A stretch of DNA of 64,000 nucleotides, from the NCBI GenBank assembly GCA_030035585.1, contig CM057462.1, forward strand, positions 63,708,734-63,772,733. Reading direction: 5' to 3'. Source of the DNA: Dugong dugon (Eukaryota > Chordata > Mammalia > Sirenia > Dugongidae). Made by a program: the position numbers and the translations under genes. The stretch's first letter is position 1; each line of letters begins with the position of its first letter. The notes beneath the pieces were generated by a model that was not told the origin of the DNA, ran no database searches, and worked only from the letters and a program-made list of their open reading frames with translations. Of this stretch, positions 1 to 10,552 are shown one piece after another.

Positions 1-211
1 TGTAAAGATTGCCAAGGAACCACGTGACAGAAACTGAAAAGGGATAAGTACCTTCTCCCAGAGCTAAAAAGAAAAGGAAAGCCTTCCCCTAGAGCAGGTT
101 ACTATGAGTTCAGACTTCTAACCTCCTAACTGCGAGAAAAGAAATTTCTGTTAGTTAAAGCCACTCACCTGTGGTATTTCTGTTATAGCAGCACTAGAGA
201 ACTAAAACAAT
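1..211 (+). repeat. MaLR-like LTR, 3' part, cut by window edge
   Basis: This is the right-hand part of an LTR resembling the mammalian MaLR (MLT1/MST) class. The block with 'CCTTCCCCTAGAGC', 'AAATTTCTGTTAGTTAAAGCC' and an end near 'TTATAGCAGCACTAGA' recurs in the copy at 21775-22209 and in reverse at 41788-42179. The left part lies outside the window. It is non-coding. The recurrence is directly visible; the MaLR name is by recognition. Confidence 0.75.
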
Positions 212-489
212 ATCTCTGTCACACTCGGGAACAGCTGGCCTCCAGGGAAGCACATGAGGGATTTCAGAGCTCTGCTATTAGAAATCTGAGAGGTGCTTTC
301 TCACAGCCACCACAGAAGGGGTACGTCAAACTAAAATCCATTTTTAACTATTATCTGGAAAATATTAATGTTTTATACCTATTACGGGGGATCAATAAAT
401 GATTCTTAAAATGAATGATAATTCTTTGATCTTTTCTTCCCCATAACTGACGAGTGCAATCTTATTTTCCCTATTTATCATTGGGAAAA

Positions 490-1526
490 GGAGCCATGGT
501 CTCACAGTGGTTAAAGCACTCAGCTGTAACCGAAAGGTCAGCCGTTTGAACCCACCAGGCGCTCTGCAGGAGAAAGATGTGGCAGTCTGCTTCTTTAAAG
601 ATTTACAGATCTGGGGGAAGTCAGCACAACTGGACTAAACCAAACCCAAGAAGTTTCCTGAATACAATCAAACACTTTGAGGGACAGAGTAGCAGGGGTA
701 TGGGTCTGGGGACCATGCTTTCAGGGGACAGCTAGGTCAATTAGCATAACAAAGCTTATTAAGAAAATGTTCTGCATCCTACTTTGGTGAGTGGCATCTG
801 GGGTCTTAAAAGCTTGCTAGTGCCCATCTAAGATGCATCAACTTGTCCCAACCACCTGGAGTAAAGGAGAAGAAAGAACACCAAAGACACAAGGAAAGTA
901 TTAGCCCAAGAAACAGAAAGGGCCACATAAAGCAGAGACTTCATCAGCCTCAGACCAGAAGAACTAGATGGTACCTGGCTACCACCAATGACCAACCTGA
1001 CAGGGAACACAACAGAGAGCCCCAGACAGAGCAGGAGAAACATGGGATACAGAACTCAAATTCTAGTAAGAAGACCAGACTTAATGGTCTGACTGAGACT
1101 GGAGGAATCCCAGAAAGCTTGGCTCCTGGATTCTCTATCAGCCCAGAACTAAAACAATTTCCAAGGCCAACTCTTCAGACAGGGATTGGACTGGACTGTG
1201 GGACATAAAGTGATACTCGTGAGGAGTGTGCCTCTTAGCTCAAGTAGATACAAGAGACTAAATGGGCAGCTTCTGTCCGGAGGTGAGATGGGAAGGCAGA
1301 GAGGGTTAGGAGCTGGTTGAATGGACGTGGGGAATCAGGAGTGGAGAGGAAGAGTATGCTGTCACACTATGGGGAGAGCGATTAGGGTCACATAACAATG
1401 TATATACAAATTTTTGTATGGGAAAAATATAAAAAAGATTTACAGCCTTGGAAACCCAAAGGGGCAGTTCTACTCCATCCTATAGGGTCACTATGTATCA
1501 GAATTGACTCGACTGCAATGGATTTT
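490..1526 (+). repeat. AfroSINE, plus strand, split by an L1 fragment
   Basis: The SINE head (490-608) has the usual 'GGAGCC' start, an A-box-like segment and a B-box-like 'GTTTGAACCCACCAG'. It stops at 'AAAGATTTACAG' and resumes with the same 12 bases at 1434, continuing to the tail near 1526 ('GAATTGACTCGACTGCAA'). The interruption is the L1 fragment at 609-1433. AfroSINEs are afrotherian tRNA-type SINEs transcribed by Pol III. Confidence 0.9.
609..1433 (+). mobile_element. 5'-truncated L1, 3' UTR only, inside an AfroSINE
   Basis: About 825 bp matches the 3' UTR of the full-length minus-strand L1 (32244-39813). Both have the 'AAAATGTTCTGCATCCTACTTTG' theme and the terminal 'AATGTATATACAAATTTTTG'-like segment followed by an A-rich tail. 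It is flanked by a perfect 12-bp TSD at 597-608 and 1434-1445, so this is a genuine target-primed insertion that is 5' truncated to non-coding sequence. The open frames at 828-1208 here have no protein meaning. Confidence 0.9.
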
Positions 1527-2261
1527 TATAGTATCATTGGGCAGGTTTAGCTCTTTTCTTGCCTTTGCCTTCCTTACTATGTTCCTACTCAATAACACTA
1601 TTTCTTCCTATCCCTCTTGAGGTCTAGGGCCCTTTGATATTTGTTTCTTTTCCAGGTCTATGCGTGGTTGTAGATTTGATACCAGAATTATAGAAAATCA
1701 AAATTGTAAGGCTTTCAACATTGCACATCCAAAGCACTCAGAACTTCTCTGTCATAGCAATTCTCAGCTTTCACCGTAATTTCTTGCTTCCGTCTACCCT
1801 AATAGGCTGCAAACTCCATGAGATCAGAGACTGTAACTAACATATTGTTGTAACCACAGCCCCTTAGCATGGTACTTGGTTCAGTAAATCTTTCTGGAAT
1901 TAATAAATTACCCAATCATGCTTGGTGATGGACTATTTTACTCAATGACAATCTAATATTTTGACATTTCCAATTGATCAATTTCACCTGACAGTGCGCT
2001 TGATTTACCCCATTGCAAGCAAACTACACTCTGCCTGCACTTTCTGGGGAAGGGCCCAGGAGCACCCCAGACATGTGCGCTCTCTGCCATTCCTTGTCCT
2101 ACCACTACCACCATCACAACCCCCACCGCTACCACCACCATGATGCCTTTGGACCTTGAATAGAGGAAGTATCTTTTCCTACCCCATGGAGAGCCTTGTA
2201 AAGGTTTGCACGTGACAAGTTTTGCATATGCTCAGAGTTGAGATTCAGTAGGCTACACCCA
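1527..2261. other. No gene; old L2/MIR-type 3' end and CCA-rich microsatellite
   Basis: Mostly unique sequence. Around 1790-1915 is a segment typical of ancient L2 3' ends ('CTGCAAACTCCATGAGATCAGAGACTG'-like wording ending in an AATAAAT-type tail). An imperfect (CCA)n tract lies at 2097-2143. No exon-like frame or splice-site pair was seen. Confidence 0.5.
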
Positions 2262-2424
2262 AAACAAAAATCCTCACAACTGGAAAAATAAGCAACATCA
2301 TGATAAATGGAGAAAGGATTGAAGTTGTCAAGGATTTCATTTTACTTGGATACACAGTCAACATCCTTGGAAGCAGCAGTCAGGAAATCAAACGATGCAT
2401 TGCATTGGGCAAATCTTCCTTTCA
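2262..2424 (+). mobile_element. RTE LINE fragment, sense on plus strand
   Basis: This short piece matches the RT-distal part of the RTE ORF. The frame around 2300-2420 corresponds to the 'EVVKDFI' and 'GSSSQEIK' stretch seen in other RTE copies here. It lacks the (AAC)n 3' tail and abuts a longer RTE piece in the opposite orientation, so the copy has been rearranged. Confidence 0.8.
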
Positions 2425-3880
2425 CTTTAGCTACTCGACGTTCAAGAGCAAGTTTCAGAGTCTCTTCTAACATCTGTTTTGGTCTTTTCTTTCTTTCCCG
2501 TCTTTTTAATGACCTCTTGTTTTCTTCATGTATGATGTCCTTGATGTCATTTCACAACTCACAACTTGTCTAGTCTTCCATCATTAGACAGGGAAGAACT
2601 GCCCCATAGGGTTTCCAAGGAGCGGCTGGTGTATTCGAACTGCTGACCTTTTTTTCAGCAACCGAACACTTAACCACTTCACCACCAGGGCTCCAGTATA
2701 TATCATTAGTGTTCAACGTGTGAAATCTATTCTTGAGATGGTCTCTAAATTCAGGTGGAATATACTCAAGGTCGTACTTTGGCTGTCATGGACTTGTTCT
2801 GATTTTCTTCAGTTTCAACTTGAACCTGCATATGAGCAATTGATGGTTTGTTCTGCAGTTGGCCCCTGGCCTTGTTCTGACTGATGATATTGAGCTTTTC
2901 TATCGTCTCTTTCCACAGAGTAGTTGATTTGATTCCTGTGTATTCCATATGGTGAGGTTCAAGTGTATAGCTCCTGTTTATGTTGGTGAAAAAAGGTATT
3001 TGCAATGAAGAAGTCATTGGTCTTACAAAGTATCATGCAATCTCAGGCATCAGTTCTATCACCAAGGTCGTATTTTCCAACTACCAATCCTTCTTCTTTG
3101 TCTCCAACTTTTGCATTCCAATCACCAGTAATTATCAATGTACCCTGATTGCATGTTTGATCAATTTCAGACTGCAGAAGCTGGTAAAAATCTTTAAATT
3201 TTAATCTTTTGCCTTAGTGGTTGGTGTGTAAGTTGAATAATAGTCGTATTAACTGGTCTTCCTTGGAGGCATATGGATATTAGCCTATCACTGACAGCGT
3301 TGTACTTCAGGATAGATCTTGAAATGTTCTTTTCGACGATGAATTCAACGCCGTTCCTCTTCAAGCTGTCGTTCCCGGCATAGAAGACCACATGATTGGC
3401 TGATTCAGAATGATCAATACCAATCCATTTCAGCTCACTAATGCTTAGGATATTGATGTTTATGCATTCCATTTCATTTTTTATGATTTCCAGTATTCCT
3501 AGATTCATACTTTGTACATTCCACATTCCAATTATTTATGGATGTTTGCAGCTGTTTCTTCTCATTTTGAGCCGAGCCACGTCAGCAAGTGAAGGTTTCA
3601 AAAGCTTGACTCCGTCCACGTCATTAAGGTCATCTCTACTTTGAGGAGTCAGCTCTTCCCCAGTCGTCTTTTGAGTACCTTCCAACCTAAGGGGCTCATC
3701 TTCTGGCACTATATCAGACAATGTTCCACTGCTATTCATAAGGTTTTCAGTGGCTAATTGTTTTCAGAAGTAGACCACCGGGCCCGTCTTCCTAGTCTGT
3801 CTTAGTCTGGAAACTCAGCTGAAACCTTTCCACCATGGTTGACCCTGCTGATATTTGAATACTGGTGGCTGGAAACTGTT
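2425..3880 (-). mobile_element. RTE LINE 5' half, minus strand, decayed
   Basis: This is the 5' half of an RTE-clade element read on the minus strand. From right to left it holds the 5' leader, the apurinic-type endonuclease region (minus-strand peptide with 'MECININILSISELKWIG' near 3430-3520) and the linker before RT. It aligns with the right part of the full-length copy ending at 41034. Frames are broken by stops and frameshifts. An AfroSINE fragment interrupts it at 2589-2694. Confidence 0.85.
2589..2694 (-). repeat. AfroSINE fragment inside RTE, 3' tail missing
   Basis: The minus-oriented SINE body is recognised by its 'GCCCCATAGGGTTTCCAAGG' block, the B-box complement 'TATTCGAACTGC' and the terminal 'CACCAGGGCTCC'. 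The SINE 3' tail normally found on this side is absent. The host RTE reads 'ATCATTAG' on both sides, a possible 8-bp TSD. Confidence 0.8.
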
Positions 3881-3922
3881 TTGACTAGTGACGTAGAAAT
3901 CTAGAATTTTTTTCACTGAACT

Positions 3923-4229
3923 TGTTGTTGATAGGTGTTGCCGAGTCAGTTCCAACTCATAGCAACCCTATGTACAACAGAACAAAACACTGCTTGGTCC
4001 TGCACCATCCTCACAATCTTTGTTATGCTTCAGCCTATTGTTGCAACCACTGAGTCAATCTACTTTAAAGAGCTCTTTTGCAGCAGATTTGCCCAGTGCA
4101 ATGTATCATTTGATTTCTTGACTGTTGCTTCCATGGGCATTGATTATGGATCCAAGTGAAATGAAATCCTTGACAACTTCAATATTTTCTCCATTTATCA
4201 TGATCTTGCTTATTGATCCAGTTGTGGGG
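3923..4229 (-). mobile_element. RTE LINE 3' end with internal deletion, minus strand
   Basis: It starts at the left with the reversed (AAC)n tail ('TTGTTG...GGTG') and the RTE 3' terminal block. Near 4062 it jumps to the 'CTTTTGCAGCAGATTTGCCCA' region and ends near 4229 in the RT-distal region. About 500 bp present in the 24431-26048 and 58991-60212 copies is missing, so the copy is internally deleted. It is non-functional. Confidence 0.85.
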
Positions 4230-5277
4230 ATGTTTAAGGCTCTCTTTGGAGTCCCCTAATCTCTCTCAGCTGCAGTTCTCTCGACTAAGGCAAATATGTC
4301 TCTGCTTAGGCCAGTCACTTACCCTTCCTCAGTCCCTAGACATTGGATGACACCTCCAGCTTCCCTCTGCTGAGATTCATCTGCCCCTCCAGGTGGTCGT
4401 CCTGGACAGGATCTTACACTGACTCTTTCTTGCATATTCTCAGGAAAACAACTTGCATTCCTTATGCAGGATCACAGGAGGTTTAAGCCTGTTACAAGAA
4501 GCCATGGCAAAATCTTCAGGCAGGGAGGGAGTCTTCTCAGTTCATATTATCAGCTAATATTACTAATTCCATGGCTTATTATTCTTTGGAAGGTTGATAT
4601 TCCAAAGTAAATGGGGGAGGGTGGAATATGATGCACACTGTCATAGATACAAAGTGGCCATGTTTTCAGCCCAGTGCATTTTCCAAGGCAAATGAAAATT
4701 GTTATGAAAACGATTTATACCCAGCAGACATGGATGATTGCCCGTGATGACCTTTTGCCAGAGAAAATGGATCTGATAAAGAAAAAATGTAGGCTCGTTA
4801 GGACAAATTAGAAAAAGCAAATGATTGCTCTTAAATTATGAAAATTCCAAGACTGGTGAGTCTCTCTGTCCTTTTAGGACATAAAACCAATGAAACACAA
4901 AAAGAAATTGTTTATTCAGAAGAGAGTGTTGCAATTTGTGTGAATAGATGGAGTTCTGTTTCTGGGGAGGTTTTAGAATGGGGGTTTTTGTAAACTAAAT
5001 GAAATTTAATTGACTTATTAACTCTGCTATGTATTCTCTTTCCATAAATCTAGCAACAACTAAGAGAAGAGACTAAAGCTTTGAGAGTGGGCAAAATCAA
5101 CCTTAACTTTCTATAAATGCTATCCAAGGAATATTCCCAGCAGTATAACATGATAGAATTTAGGGCATAACTTTAGCGCTTCCACTGAAAGAATGTGGAC
5201 ATCACAATTACAAAGGAAAGGTGAAAGAGCAGTGGGAATGAAGACATCACTCAGCAAGGATTTTGACATCCTCCTGT
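4230..5277. other. No gene; repeat-free stretch, possible conserved element
   Basis: No interspersed repeat was recognised. The part at about 4540-5080 is AT-rich, non-repetitive and free of long low-complexity runs, which would suit a conserved non-coding element. No ORF of note is present. Conservation is an inference that needs alignment. Confidence 0.35.
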
Positions 5278-6075
5278 TGTTAGTCTCTGGCAGCTCCAAC
5301 TCATGGTGACCTTATGTATAACAGAATGAAGCCTGCCCTGGTCCAGTGCCATCTTCACAATCATCGTATGTTTGAGCCCATGGTTGCAGCCACTGTGTCA
5401 ATCCATCTGTTGAGGCTCTCCCTCTTTTTCACAGGCCCACTACTTTACCAAGCATTCTGGCTATATTTCCTCCAAGACTGATTTGTTCATTTCTTCTGGC
5501 AGTCCATGGTATATTGACTATTCTTCACCAACACCACAATTTGGATGTGTCAATTCTTCTTTGGTCTTCGTTTTTCATTGTCCAGCTTTCATATGTGTAT
5601 GAGGTGATTGAAAATACCATGGTTTGGGTCAGGTGCACCTTAGTCATCAAAGTGACATCTTTGCTTTTTAAGATTTTAAAGAGGTCTTTTGCAGCACATT
5701 TGCCTAATGCAGTACGTTGTTTGATTTCTTGACTGCTGCCTCCACGGGTGATGATTGTTGATCCAAGTAGAATAAAATTATTTTGTGTATGTGTTTTTAG
5801 AGAAATTTTACATAGCAAATTACAGTAGTGGTAGCTGGACACCATCTAGTTCTGGTCTGAAGGTAGGTGAGGCCATGGAGTGTGCAGACTATTAGTCCTG
5901 TAGATGAGTTTCTTCTTTGAGTCTTCAGATTCCTTCTTTCTCTTTTGCTCCAGGCACATAGAGACCAATAGCTGTATCTTAGATAGCCACTCACAAGCTT
6001 TTAAGATCCCAGATGCTATTCACCAAACTAAGATGTGATCTAAGTGGAATAAAATTGACAACTTCAATTTCTTTA
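5278..6075 (-). mobile_element. RTE LINE 3' part, minus strand, split by L1
   Basis: A minus-oriented RTE copy whose 3' end is near 5278 (a degenerate 'GTTGTTAGTCTCTGGCAGC'). It covers the C-terminal part of the ORF; a minus-strand peptide at about 5525-5740 reads 'GKCAAKDLFKILKSKDVTL'. It is interrupted at 5780-6036 by an L1 3' UTR fragment and resumes at 6057 with 'GACAACTTCAATTTC'. The protein is fragmented. Confidence 0.85.
5780..6036 (-). mobile_element. L1 3' UTR fragment inserted in RTE
   Basis: A 257-bp minus-oriented L1 3' UTR fragment. Its 'CACAAGCTTTTAAGATCCCAGATGC' theme recurs at 60620-60660 and about 32860. The flanking RTE sequence is repeated as a 20-bp TSD at 5760-5779 and 6037-6056 with two mismatches. 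Confidence 0.85.
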
Positions 6076-6124
6076 CCAAACATACTCCTAATTCTCTGAT
6101 AATTATCCACAGGCACATACAGTT

Positions 6125-6270
6125 TTATGGTTTTAAATACTTTTATACACCTTACCTCATCCAGACTTCACAGCAACCCCTCTTATTCATATATGCCCAT
6201 TTCACAAGTAGGGAAACTGAGATTAGACAAAACTAAGTGATTCATTAGTTAATAAAAGATACAGGTAGGA
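6125..6270 (-). repeat. MIR-type SINE, minus strand
   Basis: The 'CATTTCACAAGTAGGGAAACTGAG' theme is typical of reversed MIR elements. It is short and diverged. The family name is by recognition only. Confidence 0.6.
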
Positions 6271-6495
6271 TGAGAACCCAAGACTATCCATGCTCTCTCC
6301 CAAGCAATTCATTGCCCTCACCATATTTCAGGTTTGTTTTATGCATCAGAACAGAAGTTGCTGGATCCATATATCTCTGCGTAGGGAAAAGCAGAGGGAG
6401 GGCCAAAAAGGGAAGGAAGGAAAAGGAGAAAAAGAAAAGCTTTTCCCATGTAAACCCAAGCAGTCCTCTTAAGAGAAAGCTCAGAGAAGAAATAA

Positions 6496-6692
6496 AACCC
6501 ATTGCCATCGAGTCAATTCTGACTCATAGCAACCCTATAGGACAAGGTAGAACTGCCCTATAGGGTTTTCAAGGTTATCATCTTTACAGAAGCAGACTGC
6601 CACATCTTCCTCCCACAGAGTGGCTAGTGGGTTCGAACTGCCAGCGATTTGGTTAGCAGCCCAGCACTTAACCACTGCACCACCAAGGCTCC
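6496..6692 (-). repeat. AfroSINE, long type, minus strand
   Basis: Nearly full copy. From left it has the 3' terminal block 'CATCGAGTCAATTCTGACTC', the 'CTTTACAGAAGCAGACTGCC' middle, the B-box complement 'GGTTCGAACTGCC' and the head ending 'CACCAAGGCTCC'. This long type keeps the extra middle segment that the short type at 54432-54584 lacks. Confidence 0.92.
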
Positions 6693-7867
6693 TAAGTCTC
6701 ATATCAAATAACCCCAAAATCTCAGTGACTGAACACACCAAAGGTCTATTTCTTGCTCCTGTCACAGTTCAATGCAGGTCAGTGGGTAGGACTTTGTTCC
6801 ATGCACTCATTCAGGGAATCAAACTCTTTCCATCTAGTTGCCCCAACCATCTTTTAGGGATTCAGAGTCCTCTGTGGATCACTGCAACAGCTAGAAAACA
6901 GGGAGGAAAGAGAACATGCTGGATCTTAGGAGGAGACAAGCCTAGAAGGGGCATATTCACTTTTGTTAATGTTCCGTTGGCCGAAATGGGTCCCTTGGTC
7001 CTAAACTCCATGCTAGGGAAATGTAGCCTATTAATGAGCCACAGAAGGAGGGAGAAACACAGATAACAATGAGCATTAGTAGTCCTTGCCAAAAACTTTA
7101 GTTGTTTCTGAGTCTGAGATATTTTCCCTGGTGCCCATGGAAAATCCTTCCTGTGAGCCCACAGCCAGGACCTCACACCTCTGGGTGACTCCCTGAGTGG
7201 GGCTACCTGGCTACACAGGACCAGACACAGGACTTACAGTTTTCAGGATGGAGGAAGTGGACCTTTTAGGCTTAGGCAGAAAAATCTCTGTCTGTATTTT
7301 CTTCCAATGTAGCTGAGTGAAAGGGCAAACAGAAATTTGAAAGCAATGATTGCTTCCTTTGTGGGGAAGAAAGACACCAACTGAGTTGGGAACATATATG
7401 AGTTCTGATTTGCAATCATTTCCACTATTTATGAGGTCACTGGACTTACTCCTGCTGAGTCCAATTTACAAAGAGCTTTGGTTAGATTAGGGAAAGGAAT
7501 ATTAGAATCCTTTTGACTTGGTGATGGCCAGAGGACTATTGATATCAAATGCAAGGAATGTATCAATGAGCTGCAAGGAAGCAAAATCCTCAACATCAGC
7601 TCCAACATGCTGCATCCAAATGGATGGGAAAATCCATCTCTCCAGGGAAACTATTTGTACTGGGTGCACCAGCATTGTGATTTGACTCCAGGTCCCAAGA
7701 GCAGATGTTTTTCTTACAAAAAAAAAACTTGTAAGAAAAGATCCAGGATTGCTAAGATGAACAAAAGAGTTTTGCTTACACCTTCATCATATCTGACTCC
7801 CAGGGCAGTTGTAGGATCTCATCTGATCACTAGTTCTATCTCTAAATAATCAACAGTCTTCTAAATA
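6693..7867. other. No gene or recognised repeat
   Basis: Apparently unique or very old sequence. The start (about 6693-7060) has the look of a diverged mammalian repeat but I cannot assign it. A 148-codon open frame at 6620-7066 begins inside the AfroSINE and has no recognisable domain, so it is not called a gene. Confidence 0.4.
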
Positions 7868-7872
7868 TCCCA

Positions 7873-8088
7873 TTGTTATTGTTGTTGGGTGCCGTTGAGT
7901 CAATTCCAACTCATAACAACCCCGTGTTACAGAGTAGAACTGTCTCATAGGGTTTCTTTGGCTATAATCGTCATGGAAGCAGATCGCCAGGTGTTTCCCT
8001 GCAGAGCTGCTAGGTGGATTTGAACCCTGAACTTTTGGTTAGCAGGTTAGCAGCCAACCACTTAACTGTTGTGCCACCAGGGCTTCTT
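7873..8088 (-). repeat. AfroSINE, minus strand
   Basis: It begins with a 'TTGTTATTGTTGTTGGGTG' tail, then 'CCGTTGAGTCAATTCCAACTC', the Afro middle and the head 'GCCACCAGGGCTTC'. The (GTT)n tail here looks like the RTE (AAC)n 3' end, a visible hint of RTE-driven retroposition. Confidence 0.9.
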
Positions 8089-8112
8089 AATAGGCACCTC
8101 TATTCCAACATA

Positions 8113-8309
8113 AGAAGCCTTCATGGAGCAATAGTTAAGCACTTGGCTGCTAATCGAAAGGTCAGTGGTTTGAACCCACCAGCGGCTCCACGGGAGAAAA
8201 GACCTGGCAATATGCTCCATAAAGATTACAGTCTAGGGAATCCTATGGGGCAGTTCTACTCTGTCCTATAGGATCTCTGTGAGCCAGAATCAACCGGACA
8301 GCACACAAC
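8113..8309 (+). repeat. AfroSINE, plus strand, with TSD
   Basis: Full plus-strand copy from the head ('GCCTTCATGGAGCAATAG', A box degraded) through the B-box 'GGTTTGAACCCACC' to the tail 'CACACAAC'. It is flanked by the perfect 11-bp TSD 'ATTCCAACATA' at 8102-8112 and 8310-8320. Confidence 0.92.
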
Positions 8310-8846
8310 ATTCCAACATACTCATATCTGAACTCATCCTCCCCATCCCAGCTCCATTTCCCATGCCTGCTCCTCCACCTCCATCACCATCCCAGTAATG
8401 GCATCACCACCACACAGTCACCCAAGCCAGTGGCCTAGGAATGACTGATGCCTTCCTCTATTTCACCCACTGCTCTACTCAGTTATCAAGTTTGGCCAAT
8501 TCTACCTCCCAAACATCTCTCAATTCTGTTCCCCTTCTTCCCTGCTGCCACTGCTCTGTCAAATTAGAGCAACAGCCTCCCAACTGGATTTTCTGACACT
8601 GAAAATTGCTGCCCCACCCAACTCCCTCAACTGCCATCATAAGAAATCATTCCAATCAGTCCAGAAGCAAAACTCCTCTGCTAAACCCTTCAATGGCTCC
8701 CTATTGCTTTTAGGACAGAATTCAAATTTCTTCCCTTGCTATTAAGGCTCCTTCTCAGTCTGTTCCCTGATGCCTTTTTGGGTGTGATCTCCTGGTGGTT
8801 CTGCCCATATATTCACCCACCTCATGCTTTTGCAACATCAACCAAC

Positions 8847-9051
8847 CATCCAAGTGCCATCAATTGATTCCAACTCATGGTGATCCCATATGTTGCAGAG
8901 TAGAACTGTGCTCCACAGGGTTTTCAAAGCTGTAAACTTTTGGAAGTAGATTGCTGGGCCTTTCTTCCAAGGCATCTCTGGGTGGGTTCAAACCACTAAC
9001 CTTTGGCTGGTAGCTGAGCACTTAACAATTTGCCCAACACAGGGACTCCTG
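8847..9051 (-). repeat. AfroSINE, second subtype, minus strand
   Basis: It shares the AfroSINE 3' block but has a distinct middle: 'GGAAGTAGATTGCTGGGCC' then 'TTCTTCCAAGGCATCTCTGG', with a head reading 'AACACAGGGACTCC'. The same diagnostic middle occurs at 9377, 28362, 28796 and 52024, defining a second AfroSINE subtype in this window. Confidence 0.88.
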
Positions 9052-9376
9052 AAGACTTGTAATTCTCCTAACTTACCACCTGATGTGATACTTTTCTCTC
9101 TGCCTCAAACACTTCTTTACCTCCTTGCGCATTCTCTACGTAGCTAACACCCACCTGTCCCTCAACACTTAGACCAATTCTTTTAGAAGCCTTCCTAGCA
9201 CCCCTAGTCTGATATAAATGCTGTTCTTCTGGGGTCTTGTCACCCGCAGACCTTGGGGTCATCAGTGACATTTCTTCCTGCCCATTCTCCCCACACCCCC
9301 AAACTGTGAGCTCCTTGAAGCCAGGGACATTGTCATTTGATCTCTCTGGTCACCAGCACAATGTCTAGTAAAGAGT

Positions 9377-9582
9377 CCAGTACAGTTGCCATCTAGTCAA
9401 TTCTGAATCATGGTGACCCCATGTGTGTCAGAGTAGAACTGTGCTCCATGGGATTTTCAATGGCTGATTTTTTGGAAGTAGATCACCAGGTCTTTCTTCC
9501 AAGGTGTCTTTGGGTGGGCTTGAAGTTTCAAACTTTTGGTTAACAGCCAAACACATTAATAGTTTGCACCACCAGGGACACC
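9377..9582 (-). repeat. AfroSINE, second subtype, with TSD
   Basis: Same diagnostic middle as 8847-9051. The 10-bp TSD 'AGTAAAGAGT' is at 9367-9376 and 9583-9592. It sits in the 3' end of the L2. Confidence 0.9.
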
Positions 9583-9640
9583 AGTAAAGAGTAAGCACTC
9601 AGTAAACGCTCAATTGCTAAGCGAACGTATGAATTAGTAA

Positions 9641-10084
9641 ATAAACTGTATGGACGTGTAAAATAATGTTCAAATGAATTCATCCATCAAACAGTGAGAG
9701 AGAGAAGGCTATAAGAAGCTGAGCTTAGGGCATGGACTGCTCAGATGAATCAAACAATCTGGTCAATTCAGCATCACTATGTGCCCAAGAGACATGGATT
9801 ACCAGAGAAATAAAATGTATTCACTCAGCCCAAAAACCAAATACTCAGTCATCTTCAAGTGCACCGCTTTGAAAAAGATTCTGTAAAAATACAAAGCAGA
9901 TGTTGCCATTGATAGCATAGTCAAACAGGATAAACACAGAGGGGAAAATAAAATCTTTTGTGAAAACTTATGTTTGAGTCAGGATGGCTTAATGCCAAGG
10001 ATCAGAGACTCACTCAAACCAGCATAAATAAGAAGGTAGTTTTAGTTTTTTTGTTTGTTATTATTGTTTTTAACAATCCCAACG
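9641..10084. other. No gene or recognised repeat
   Basis: Unique-looking AT-rich sequence with no recognised element and no exon-like open frame. Confidence 0.4.
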
Positions 10085-10285
10085 TAAGGTTGTGCAGAGC
10101 TGAGAAGCACAGTTCTGGAGGGAGACCGCATGGATCCAAGTCCCAGTTCTGCCACTTTCCAACTACTTGACCGAGGTAGGCCAGTCACTTCTCTGTGTCC
10201 TCTACTCTGAAATGAGGTAAGAATAGAACCTCCTGAAGGTTTTCTTGGAGGTGATGTAAGATCATATATGTGTCTGGCACATAAA
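10085..10285 (+). repeat. MIR SINE, plus strand
   Basis: MIR progression on the plus strand: 'AAGTCCCAGTTCTGCCACTTT', 'GGCCAGTCACTTCTCTGTG' and 'CTCTGAAATGAGGTAAGAA'. Old and diverged. Confidence 0.75.
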
Positions 10286-10426
10286 TGTTATTATTTTTAT
10301 TCAGTAGAATGTTCTAGAACCTGCCTAGAGAAAGGAGACCAAGATCATCATAGGAGCCAGGCAGTCCTCAGATGGTATCTCTCTCCATACTACCCTCTCA
10401 GCTGGTTTGCCCCATTTTTCTACCTC

Positions 10427-10473
10427 CACCAGCTGCTCCTTGGAAACCCTATGGGGCAGTTCTACTCTGTTTG
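10427..10473 (+). repeat. AfroSINE middle fragment
   Basis: Only the diagnostic 'GGAAACCCTATGGGGCAGTT' middle block and about 15 bases on its left are present. Both head and tail are lost. Confidence 0.75.
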
Positions 10474-10552
10474 AGAATTATCTGAGAAGTAACCACGAGT
10501 TCACATATAAAGCCATAGCTGAAACATGTCTTGCTAGGCACAGAGGGGCCAG

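Larger units (their letters stand above)
8321..9640 (+). mobile_element. Ancient L2 LINE 3' region, plus strand
   Basis: The text has the usual L2 3' progression: 'CTCCTCTGCTAAACCCTTCAATGG', a 'GACAGAATTCAAATTTCTTCC' section, 'CTCTGCCTCAAACACTTCTTTACC' and 'GTGAGCTCCTTGAAGCCAGGGAC', ending near a 'GCACTCAGTAAACGCTC' tail. It is interrupted by two AfroSINEs (8847-9051 and 9377-9582). L2 died before the placental radiation, so no function is expected. Confidence 0.8.

Noticed and set aside
6620-7066. 148-codon plus-strand open frame
   Set aside because: Starts inside an AfroSINE and shows no recognisable motif.
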